DNA from: Epiperipatus broadwayi
Lineage: Eukaryota > Onychophora > Udeonychophora > Euonychophora > Peripatidae
DNA length: 64,000 nt
Reading direction: 5' to 3'
Assembly (NCBI GenBank): GCA_028023455.1
Contig: JAQFVV010006506.1
Span: 622,501-686,500 of the forward strand
The position numbers were made by a program, and so were the translations under genes. The notes under the pieces were generated by a model, which was not told where the DNA came from, did not search any database, and saw only the letters and a list, made by a program, of their open reading frames with translations. Every line of letters starts with the position of its first letter. Positions within the stretch are counted from its first letter, which is position 1. Below, piece by piece: positions 48,153 to 60,134 of this stretch.

Positions 48153-48783
48153 CAGAATCACATTTTAAAGTTTTTTTTTAATGTTAAATAATTTATAAGC
48201 AAGAACTTATTAGAAGAATAACTTTGTATCTGTTATCATATATACATATTGCAGAATCGCATTTTAAAGCTATATATATATATATATATATTTAAATTGC
48301 TTCTACGATATATATATATATATATATATATATATCGTAGAAGCAATTTAAAGCTTTTTAACATTAAATAATTTATAGAGAAGAATATTCAGGTCATTTA
48401 AAGGCTATTCCAATGTTTTTCAGCTAAACAACTTGCAGTGGAGGTCTTGTGTAGATGTTTACCAGAAGATGCAAATATTAATTCATCCATCAAATGCCTA
48501 ATTACATGCTAAAATTCTATAAAATGAGATTCTCCCTTAATTCCCCTATATCATCTTGCAGACAATGGAATGTAAAATTAAGTAGCTAACAAGTTTCTCT
48601 TGAGATAATTGCTGAGAGATTCTTGACTTCGTTTAAGAAAAAGTTACAGTACATCACATCATTGACAGCACTCACTCTACCAATGTCTGAATCCCAGAAG
48701 AAGTATGAATCTACAAGATAAAGATACATTGCTGTGAGGTTCATTAACATTTTATAGGACATTCTCAAGACAAATGTGTTGTT
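47813..48783. other. AT-rich spacer with TA tracts and a palindrome
   Basis: TA tracts at 48100-48150 and within 48270-48335. The words CGTAGAAGCAATTTAAAGC and AAATTGCTTCTACG form an inverted repeat around the second TA tract (about 48291-48355). AGAATCACATTTTAAAG recurs at 48155 and 48252. Copy C of the ACATC-tailed repeat lies at 48550-48664. No gene is seen. Confidence 0.55.
48550..48664 (+). repeat. ACATC-tailed dispersed repeat (copy C)
   Basis: Core GCTGAGAGATTCTTGACTTC and end ACAGTACATCACATCA match copies A (28377) and B (38120). Confidence 0.55.
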
Positions 48784-49890
48784 CAAACCAACAATTCAAA
48801 TTCACCATCATTACCTAAAATGACATAAAATTTTCCACAATTTTATTTTCCCATATAATGTTCCATTTTCCACACACACATAGGCAAGAAGACATTAAGT
48901 TTTCACTAGATAACATTAATATAAACATAACTGGAATTATAAATTAAATTTTACATGATCCACTATAGTTATGCCAATTCAAATTATTGATAAAAGACCA
49001 AAACGATTTAAACATGTTCATTTATTTTTATGCTGTGTTGGGTGCATTCAAATATTATAACCAGCATTTATAAACCCCCCCCCCCCCAATGAATTTTTAT
49101 AACCAAAATAAAATTAATGATGACATTCATTTACTATAATAACTGATATACAATTTTTACTTAAATATGGTAGATGCCAACATTTGCATAAGACTATAGA
49201 AAATAGTCTTTTAAGAATGAGCTATATATTCAAGTTATATACTCATCCATTTTTTTAAAGATCCAACAGATACTGACAGCCAAAAAATAATTAGCAGTTC
49301 ACAATTTTGAGATGGATAGAAGAATTCTATCACTGCTCTCAAAACAGACAATGCTCCATGAACACTCTGATGATCATCTCACTTTAATCTACCACAACCC
49401 ATAATGTTTTACTACAAACACTATCACAATGCCTGCTTACATCCAAGTCTTAGGGGCTATTTATAAAATATTGTCTTGCTCATCTTTAGGAGTCTTAGAG
49501 ACAAATATTACATATATATTAGAAAGAACTATGCCTTGCTCTCTCTGGAGTCTTAGAGGCAAAATCATGGCAGGACTACTGTTAACTGCTTCATGATAAC
49601 TAACAACTGATATCATAATTTGGGTTGGAGCAGTGAAGGAGAACAATCAATCACCAGTGACATGAATACACCATATACTTAAGACAATAACAAAAATTCT
49701 CCATCCATCACCAAAACTTGCAACACAACCAACAAAACTCCAACAATCAAGTATGCTATTTAACATTCAAAATTATAGACTGTATACAACAGAAATATCC
49801 TGAATGTGAACAACATCACTACTTTATAATTTAACACCATCAATAATTTTTTGCTTATCTGGCAGCAACACTATATTTCATTGACAAGCA

Positions 49891-49949
<59 letters not shown>

Positions 49950-52900
49950 GTTATCAACTTTAACATTTACTATAAGTTGTGATATTTATACAGCTCTAAA
50001 ATTGAAATTAAGCTGTTTCATGGCTGTATTTATTTATTTCACATAAAAAAAATGTTTTTTTTTAAAACTATACATCTGACATTCATATATATACTACCCA
50101 TCTTTCAGGTATTGATTTATTTTGAACCCTAACTGGCTCATTTCAAACCTTAGTTAATGCTCCATTTACCCTAGTTCCATTTTGTCAAACATTTCCATTA
50201 ATCTTCCAGATTAATATAAAAATCCTAGAATAAGAAAACTATCAACTTGATTCTATTTTGGAACCAATTTTGCATTACCTGTTATTTAAAACAGGAATAA
50301 AGTAATTCTAATGGTACTGGATTGATTTCTTTAATCACTCTGATTTCTCATCATAGGTATATGACAATATATATTATGTCCCAGTTGGGTGTTCATTTAG
50401 CCCAAGTAAGCCAACAAAACAATAAACACTCCACAGGATACGATATTTAACTAATCAAGATCATATGATTGGACACTCATTTAAACCCTTGGCAGCTGTG
50501 GCCTCTATATATATATCAGGTCCCAGTTCAGTGCAACTTAACACACCCTGTAACCTCTGTCTTCTTCACTTATTCACTTTATTAGATTCATAAATGCCCA
50601 GGTGCCAATTCTATACAAGATAAAACAAAATTTATAATTGTAAATTGCTTTTAAACTTATTTACAAGATTCTTATATTGTAATTACTCTATGGCTTAGCT
50701 CAGTTGAGGTTATAGGATATAGTCTTCATATAGGATGCAAATAAAGATGATGAAAACATCTATAAACAATAATTCTGTAATGTTAATTTAAATATGTTCT
50801 AAGCATCTATTCAATAATAAAACTGTTGCAAAATTGACAATTATTACATTTATTACAGTATAGACAATGATGAGGGTTGGCTACCTTTTATATCCACATC
50901 ACCATCTATTCTAAGCAAAGTAAAATATATTATTGGCATTGTAATACTGAAATTTATCAACTCCAGACAAATTAATTAAAACTCTACTTATACTGGCAAA
51001 TTTAGATATTCTAGGGCTATGTTATGTTAAGCCTATGTGTGTGTGGAAATGGATAATCAAATGTATATAATCAAGCAATTCATATCGGCTATTAATTCAA
51101 TAAAACATTAAAAGTAAAAGACAAAATAAATAATAAATAATAATAAAAAATATTATTTTATGCACCTTTCTAACCAATTACATTTCTCCCACAGTAAAAC
51201 CAAAATTGACTAATATTTAATATATGAATCATATATTTTCGTATATGTGTGTTTTTATAACATTGTAAATATAATGTATTTCTAAAACGTATTTTTATTA
51301 GCTTACTTATAAAATACATAGTGCAACAAATTAATCATTTTTTATACATATTACAAACATTTATAAAACACTTATCTGTTATAATCAGTGTATATCATCT
51401 AACATTAACTATACAAAAATAAAGAAAGGCAGGGGAAAACAATAGCCAAACAATTACACGTATATATGTGAAGGTTAAATAATATCTGCAAACTCAAACT
51501 AAATAATATAATCATCCCTCAACCATTTCTACCTCCAGATACACTCAATATACTTCCTCCATAAATGAACTTATAACAGACAAGGTTTTAATTCTTCATT
51601 TATTTTAATAAACTCCATTAACGAAATTGAAGCCAAATAAATACATTTTTTTTAAAAAAATAATCATACAAAATAATAGATTATCATATTATAATAATAT
51701 TAAGTTACATTGTTTTTTTTGTTTTTTAAAAGAAAAAAACTGATTATACATTTATTATAAGCTATAACGATAAATACTAATCAATATCCATTCATTACAT
51801 GTTAAGTTTTTTTAAAAAATTTGAAAGTTGAAAGAAACATACATATCAATTTCAAAGACAACAGTAAATTATAACATACAAAAAAAATGTCTATCCAATT
51901 GTTAAAGCATAATTTGTTAAGCATGACAATAGTTTTTTTTCCTAGAATTTCGTGATAGGCATTATAATAACATTTGCATGCATTGGAATTATTTTATTAT
52001 ATATGTGTGAATAGCAAAGTTATACAGTATAAAATTATCCTCTTGATATAAGATTAAATAGATGAACTCTTCCATTTTTAATTTTATTTTGCAGAATATT
52101 GATAGAAAATTCTTAAAATTGAAAATCAAGCGTTTAATTATAGCATTTAATAAGAAAGTTTTAGCTAGCTTTATTTTAAATAATTTTGTCATTCTGATAT
52201 TATTTATGTTTGGTAATACTTTAAAACATAATTACTTAGCGTACATAACATCCAGGCATTTTAAAGGTAGTGAACATGGATCATCATTTGACAGAAATTT
52301 GGAGCTGGCTTCCTTTTTGGTTTATCTCTTCATGGTTATATTATTCCAGTAGTATAATAGAAAATCTTCCACAAATATATTATTAGAATCCTCGCAATGT
52401 TTTTTTTATTTGTTCTAATACTGTTAGATAGTTATTGATTCTTTTAAGTTTTTTTTTTATATCTTCTTCCTTGGAATTTTTTTACTTTCCTTCAAGTTTT
52501 AAACTTTCTGTCTCTCTCCACTCACACCCTCAGTGTTTTTTATTACAATCAACTTTGGAAGTGTGCCAGAATTTTACTTATAAAATTTTAACAATACAAT
52601 ATTTGAATGGAATAAACATAATAATAAAAAAATATTAAATATTAAATATTAATTTATAAATGTTATTCACTAATATACAAATAATCTTTATCATTTTAAA
52701 TATAAGATTATGAACAATACATAATTAGTAAATAAGAAATAAAATATAGAATAGAAAATTCTAATTAATAATATCTCTATGTTTCTGCTTATTATGATAT
52801 GTACATTTTTCTACTACATATCAACATTCCTGATGTTGTTCATCCTCCTCTTCTACTACCAAACATATATAATCCAAAACTCTACCAATCAGTACACCCA

Positions 52901-53044
52901 ATTAAAGTTTTAATTTTTTTAAATTCTAATTTTAACTAGCAAATTACATCACAATTCATTTTTCTCAGATAATTATTTTTAACCATTGTTAGCACAAATG
53001 TGAACTTCCCACATTTCTTCCTGGTGCCAACCTGGAAGGTCACA
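48784..53044 (-). repeat. 3' giant LTR (left copy)
   Basis: 4261 bp, almost identical to 55781-60134 including all short ORFs. Internal simple tracts differ from the other copy: TA at about 49892-49946 and a poly-C run at 49074-49088. Confidence 0.75.
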
Positions 53045-53060
53045 ATCCGTCCTCTTTATG
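53045..53060 (-). other. Candidate polypurine tract (minus strand)
   Basis: On the minus strand CATAAAGAGGACGGAT precedes TGTGACC, the start of the left LTR. This resembles the purine/GGCGG junctions at 1051 and 46190. Confidence 0.45.
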
Positions 53061-53411
53061 AAAGAAAAATGAATTGGATAAACAACAATCAATATTATTA
53101 GCACATCAAATTTTACATTAAGATCATTCCACAATTAAAAAATTATGTTTGTCGAATATACATAAAACAATAAAAACATTTAATGCTTTTATGAACACTT
53201 GTTCCTATTATATTTTAGCAACATTAAATAAGTAATAAAAATAACTAAATTCTATATTGAACAATATGTATAACTTTTATTAATCATGTCTTGCAGTATA
53301 CAGAATCAAACTGCGAGCATTATAAGTGACTTTAAATCTTGCTTGATTATTCTTTATTTCATTTCTTCTGACAAGTTTATCTCTAAGATACATTATCTCA
53401 ATCTTATTTAC

Positions 53412-55714
53412 TCAGGTTTTTACTTTTCTATGCTCTATCCTTTTATTTCTGGATGTCTTTAAACCCATGACATTGATCAACTCTACATTTTCTTTCTTTA
53501 GTTTGATTTTAGCTTTTCCAATATCTTTTATATAATTTACACTTTTACTAAGATAACTTATCTTAACCTTCTCTCTACTCATCTCTTTGAATTTTACTTT
53601 CATTTTCTTCATATGTTTATTATGATTAATTACCTCTCTCCTAAAATCTACTTTGGTTTTCTTCTTACTTTTACATTTAAGCTTTACTTTGGCTTTGCAT
53701 AAATCTCTTTCCAGATTAATAACTTTTCTAAGAAAATTTAAATCAAACTTTATCGTATTCTTCATTTTACATTTTATTTTCACTTTACCGACTTCTCTAT
53801 TTACCAAATTCACATGTTCTTTAATCATTTTTAGATAAACAACATTTGTCAACATTCCTTTTGCTCTCTTTAGTTTAACCTTATCTTTTCCCTGATCTCT
53901 CTTTGGCTTAATCTTTTCTTAAGAATATTTACATTAAATATCTTTCTTAATTTATCCTTAAATTTTACCTTAACTTTATTAATTAATATCACTTGTTCTT
54001 TGTTTTTTTTTACATCTGTATTAACTTTTTTTACAGACTGTGCAACTTTTTTGTTTTCTATCTTAATATCAATTAATTTCTCAGATTCTTTATTTATTTG
54101 CTCATTTTCACTAACTATTTCTATAATCAATTCTTGATTTTCCTTATACTGACTCTGCAAAATCAAGTCTACCTCTTATGGCTCACTAGGAGTATTTAGT
54201 TTTCTCTCTTTGGGATAACCTTGAAAATTTGCACTGATCTCTACTGACTGTTTTTGTGATCTCTCTCATGATTCCCTAATTTTCTCTGCTTTTTCTATTC
54301 TATGTACTTCTAATTCTTGATTATATCTCTGTATTTCTACTACTGTTTGCTTTATTTCCTGTATATGTCTTAGAGAATCTGCTTTCATTGCTCTTATGTT
54401 TTGCAATGTAATTTGAAAATCCAATCTTATTTCTTTTTGTATATCTAAACTCACTTGACTTTGAGAAACACGTTCTGTTCTTTCTAGTGATTTTTGAGAG
54501 TTAATTTTAATCTTTTCTGGTGAACTTAAATCAACTTCCTAAATTTGAACACCTTCATTCATTTTATTATAATGCATTTGTATTTCTCCTAATTATAGAG
54601 CACAATTGTCTATCCCTTGAGAAACTAACTGTCCAATTTCTAAATTTTGAACAGTGTCCTTTAATATTTCACAACATAATTCTACTTCTTTTGATTGCTT
54701 TTGGGAATTTAATTTTATTTCTAAGTATCTATTAACTATTTTATCCTCACTGGTCAACTTAAAAGATTCTTTGAATTCTTTCACTACTTCATTACATAAT
54801 TTATTATTTTCATTAATCACTTCAGCTGACTCTTTACTTTCCTTACATTGATTTTGAAAAATCAAGTCCACTTTTTCTGATTGACTAGAAATATTCATTA
54901 CTATTTCCTCAACAGAATTTTGTGACTTTGAACTTATCCCTAACTGTTTTTTGGATATCTCTTGTGATTCTCTAATTTTCTCGTTTATTTCCTTTCGATG
55001 CAACTCTAATTTTTGGTTACAATCTTGAATTTCTAACACTGTTTCCTTCATTTCTCTAATATGTTTTTGACAATCTACCTTCATTGCCCTTATTTTTTGC
55101 AATGTAACTTGAAAATCAGATTTCATTGCTACATAATTCTGCTGTTTATTCTCTACTTCTTTATTCTTAACATGTTTATTTTCTTCTATTTCTTTTATAT
55201 CAATACTAGCTACCTCAAGATCTGGATTAACTGTTTCTTCATAACTTAATCCATTTTCCTTATTGGCCTGTTCCACAATTAATGGAGGATTCTTACTAAC
55301 AGCTTCAATTAATACTTTACTTTCCTCCTGAACATCTATCAACTTAATATCTGGTTTTTCTACATTTACATTTTTATGATCTATTCTAATAACTTCTGAG
55401 TTTGCTTCCTCATTTTCATTAGATATATCACTAGTCTTTCTAACTATCTCTACAGATTTAAATTCTTCATTTTCTGTTTGATTTAATTTAAGTTCTTTCT
55501 TACTTTTACTGCTATTTGAATTTTCTTCTTTTCGTCTCTCCCTGAAATACTCCATCATTCCCACATAAATATATTTCAATCTGTCTTCCCAATATAAAGC
55601 TATTCTAAACTTTCTTCCTTCCTTTGAATCAATACCGAAATGTAATGACTGCCTCTAAAGTGACTCTATTCTCTTGAAATCCTCCTCATCCTCAAACATC
55701 TCATAATTTTCCAT
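53412..55714 (-). pseudogene. Broken coiled-coil / lysine-rich protein gene of the giant-LTR element
   Basis: An ATG at 55714 (66 nt after the right LTR) opens a frame that stays readable to 53870 apart from about five stops (TAG 55655-55657, TAA 54593-54595, TAG 54539-54541, TGA 54266-54268, another near 54172). A final block in another frame runs to 53412. The product is Glu/Lys/Gln-rich with heptads. A roughly 130-residue module occurs twice: IRAMKVDCQKHIREMKETVL and IRAMKADSLRHIQEIKQTVV, each followed by ELHRKE/EVHRIE and KIRES. The C-terminal part is strongly basic (KVKIKCKMKN, KLKCKSKKKTKV). No enzyme motif is seen. Best read as a decayed gag-like or structural protein; not a known family to me. 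Confidence 0.6.
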
Positions 55715-55761
55715 TATATAATCTTTTTAAAATTTATTAATACTACTTAGAAAATAAGGTT

Positions 55762-55779
55762 TACCAGCTCCAACCTCCA
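55762..55779 (-). other. Candidate primer-binding site (minus strand)
   Basis: On the minus strand TGGAGGTTGGAGCTGGTA lies just after the right-hand LTR end. It starts with TGG as expected, but I cannot match it to a tRNA. Weak. Confidence 0.3.
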
Positions 55780-55780
55780 C

Positions 55781-56893
55781 CAAACCAACAATTCAAATTC
55801 ACCATCATTACCTAAAATGACATAAAATTTTCCACAATTTTATTTTCCCATATAATGTTCCATTTTCCACACACACATAGGCAAGAAGACATTAAGTTTT
55901 CAGTAGATAACATTAATATAAACATAACTGGAATTATAAATTAAATTTTACATGATCCACTATAGTTATGCCAATTTAAATTATTGATAAAAGACCAAAA
56001 CGATTTAAACATGTTCATTTATTTTTATGCTGTGTTGGGTGCATTCAAATATTATAACCAGCATTTATAACCCACCCACCCACCCCAAATGAATTTTTAT
56101 AACCAAAATAAAATTAATGATGACATTCATTTACTATAATAACTGATATACAATTTTTACTTAAATATGGTAGATGCCAACATTTGCATAAGACTATAGA
56201 AAATAGCCTTTTAAGAATGAGCTATATATTCAAGTTATATACTCATCCATTTTTTTAAAGATCCAACAGATACTGACAGCCAAAAAATAATTAGCAGTTC
56301 ACAATTTTGAGATGGATAGAAGAATTCTATCACTGCTCTCAAAACAGACAATGCTCCATGAACACTCTGGTGATCATCTCACTTTAATCTACCACAACCC
56401 ATAATATTTTACTACAAACACTATCACAATGCCTGCTTACATCCAAGTCTTAGGGGCTATTTATAAAATATTGTCTTGCTCATCTTTAGGAGTCTTAGAG
56501 ACAAATATTACATATATATTAGAAAGAACTATGCCTTGCTCTCTCTGGAGTCTTAGAGGCAAAATCATGGCAGGACTACTGTTAACTGCTTCATGATAAC
56601 TAACAACTGATATCATAATTTGGGTTGGAGCAGTGAACGAGAACAATCAATCACCAGTGATATGAATACACCATATACTTAAGACAATAACAAAAATTCT
56701 CCATCCATCACCAAAACTTGCAACACAACCAACAAAACTCCAACAATCAAGTATGCTATTTAACATTCAAAATTATAGACTGTATACAACAGAAATATCC
56801 TGAATGTGAACAACATCACTACTTTATAATTTAACACCATCAATAATTTTTTGCTTATCTGGCAGCAACACTATATTTCATTGACAAGCAGAA

Positions 56894-56976
<83 letters not shown>

Positions 56977-57527
56977 GTTATCAACTTTAACATTTACTAT
57001 AAGTTGTGATATTTATATAGCTCTAAAATTGAAATTAAGCTGTTTCATGGCTGTATTTATTTATTTCACATAAAAAAAATGTTTTTTTAAAACTATACAT
57101 ATGACATTCATATATATACTACCCATCTTTCAGGTATTGATTTATTTTGAACCCTAACTGGCTCATTTCAAACCTTAGTTAATGCTCCATTTACCCTAGT
57201 TCCATTTTGTCAAACATTTCCATTAATCTTCCAGATTAATATAAAAATCCTAGAATAAGAAAACTATCAACTTGATTCTATTTTGGAACCAATTTTGCAT
57301 TACCTGTTATTTAAAACAGGAATAAAGTAATTCTAATGGTACTGGATTGATTTCTTTAATCACTCTGATTTCTCATCATAGGTATATGACAATATATATT
57401 ATGTCCCAGTTGGGTGTTCATTTAGCCCAAGTAAGCCAACAAAACAATAAACACTCCACAGGATATGATATTTAACTAATCAAGATCATATGATTGGACA
57501 CTCATTTAAACCCTTGGCAGCTGTGGC

Positions 57528-57602
<75 letters not shown>

Positions 57603-60134
57603 GTCCCAGTTCGGTGCAACTTAACCCACCCTGTAACCGCTGTCTTCTTCACTTATTCACTTTATTAGATTCATAAATGCCCAGGTTCCAATTCTATACA
57701 AGATAAAATAAAATTTATAATTGTAAATTGCTTTTAAACTTATTTACAAGATTCTTATATTGTAATTACTCTATGGCTTAGCTCAGATGAGATTATAGGA
57801 TATGGTCTTCATATAGGATGTAAATAAGGATGATAAAAACATCTATAAACAATAATTCTGTAATGTTAATTTAAATATGTTCTAAGCATCTATTCAATAA
57901 TAAAACTGTTGCAAAATTGACAATTATTACATTTATTACAGTATAGACAATGATGAGGGTTGGCTACCTTTTATATCCACATCACCATCTATTCTAAGCA
58001 AAGTAAAATATATTATTGGCATTGTAATACTGAGATTTATCAACTCCAGACAAATTAAATAAAACTCGACTTATACTGGCAAATTTAGATATTCTAGGGT
58101 TATGTTATGTTAAGCCTATAGGTGTGTGTGGAAATGGAGAATCAAATGTATATAATCAAGCAATTCATATGGGCTATTAATTCAATAAAACATTAAAAGT
58201 AAAAGACAAAATAAATAATAATAAAAAAATATTATTTTATGCACCTTTCTAACCAATTACATTTCTCCCACAGTAAAACCAAAATTGACTAATATTTAAT
58301 ATATGAATCATATATTTTCGAATATGTGTGTTTTTATAACATTGTAAATATAATGTATTTCTAAAACGTATTTTTATTAGCTTATTTATAAAATACATAG
58401 TGCAACAAATTAATCATTTTTTATACATATTACAAACATTTATAAAACACTTATCTGTTATAATCAGTGTATATCATCTAACATTAACTATACAAAAATG
58501 AAGAAAGGCAGGGGAAAACAATAGCCAAACAATTACACCTATATATGTGAGGGTTATATAATATCTGCAAACTCAAACTAAATAATATAATCATCCCTCG
58601 ACCATTTCTACCTCCAGATACACTCAATATACTTCCTACATAAACGAACTTATAACAGACAAGGTTTTAATTCTTTATTTTTTTAAATAAACTCCATTAA
58701 TGAAATTGAAGCCAAATAAATACATTTTTTTAAAAAAAATAATCATACAAAATAATAGATTATCATATTATAATAATATTAAGTTACATTGTTTTTTTTT
58801 GCTTTTTAAAAGAAAAAAAACTGATTATACATTTATTATAAGCTATAATGAAAAATATTCATTAATATCCATTCATTACATGTTAAGTTTTTTTAAAAAA
58901 TTTGAAAGTTGAAAGAAACATACATATCAATTTCAAAGACAACAGTAAATTATAACATACAAAAAAAAATGTCTTTCCGATTGTTAAAGCATAATTTGTT
59001 AAGCATGACAATAGTTTTTTTTTTCCTAGAATTTCGTCATAGGTGTTATAATAACATTTGCATGCATTGGAATTATTTTATTATATATGTGTGAATAGCA
59101 AAGTTATACAGTATAAAATTATCCTCTTGATATAAGATTAAATAGATGAACTCTTTTATTTTAAATTGTATTTTGCAGAATATTGATAGAAATTCTTAAA
59201 ATTGAAAATCAAGCGTTTAATTATAGCATTTAATAATAAAATTTTAGCTAGCTTTATTTTAAATAATTTTGTCATTCTTATATTATTTATGTTTGGTAAT
59301 ACTTTAAAACAAATCATAATTACTTAGCGTACATAACATCCAAGCATTTTAAAGGTAGTGAACATGGATCATCATTTGACAGAAATTTGGAGCTGGCTTC
59401 CTTTTTGGTTTATCTCTTCATGGTTATATTATTCCAGTAGTATAATAGAAAATCTTCCACAAATATATTATTAGAATCCTCGCAATGTTTTTTTTATTTG
59501 TTCTAATACTGTTAGATAGTTATTGATTCTTTTAAGTTTTTTTTTTATATCTTCTTCCTTGGAATTTTTTTACTTTCCTTCAAGTTTTAAACTTTCTGTC
59601 TCTCTCCACTCACACCCTCAGTGTTTTTTATTACAATCAACTTTGGAAGTGTGCCAGAATTTTACTTATAAAATTTTAACAATACAATATTTGAATGGAA
59701 TAAACATAATAATAAAAAAATATTAAATATTAAATATTAATTTATAAATGTTATTCACTAATATACAAATAATCTTTATCATTTTAAATATAAGATTATG
59801 AACAATACATAATTAGTAAATAAGAAATAAAATATAGAATAGAAAATTCTAATTAATAATATCTCTATGTTTCTGCTTATTATGATATGTACATTTTTCT
59901 ACTACATATCAACATTCCTGATGTTGTTCATCCTCCTCTTTTACTACCAAACATATATAATCCAAAACTCTACCAATCAGTACACCCAATTAAAGTTTTA
60001 ATTTTTTTAAATTCTAATTTTAACTAGCAAATTACATCACAATTCATTTTTCTCAGATAATTATCTTTAGCCATTGTTAGCACAAATGTGAACTTCCCAC
60101 ATTTCTTCCTGGTGACAATCTCTGCAAGATCACA
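55781..60134 (-). repeat. 5' giant LTR (right copy)
   Basis: 4354 bp. The size difference from the left copy is largely explained by longer TA tracts (56894-56973 and 57530-57598). Its outer end is followed by an AT tract (60135-60146). Confidence 0.75.

Larger units (their letters stand above)
48784..60134 (-). mobile_element. LARD-like giant-LTR non-autonomous retroelement, 11.35 kb
   Basis: Two direct repeats of 4.26 kb (48784-53044) and 4.35 kb (55781-60134) flank a 2.74-kb core. In a roughly 600-bp stretch checked by eye they differ by about 1%. Orientation is minus: the core ORF reads leftward. A purine tract (minus strand AAAGAGGACGG) adjoins the left repeat, and a TGG-starting candidate primer site adjoins the right one. 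On the minus strand the repeats begin TGTGA(C/T)CTT. The far ends do not give TG...CA cleanly (they finish GGTTTG) and no target duplication was found. A segmental tandem duplication therefore remains possible. There is no pol; only a broken coiled-coil gene. Confidence 0.65.

Noticed and set aside
49461-49646. 61-codon ORF identical to 56461-56646
   Set aside because: Identity only reflects the duplicated LTR; no motif.
52062-52352. 96-codon hydrophobic ORF
   Set aside because: It lies inside the left giant LTR and the equivalent frame in the right copy (near 59150) is disrupted, so no selection is evident.
53653-55249. Plus-strand hydrophobic ORFs (53653, 54520, 54654, 55061)
   Set aside because: Antisense shadows of the Glu/Lys-rich minus-strand frame; CTT/TTC-rich complement reads as Leu/Phe.
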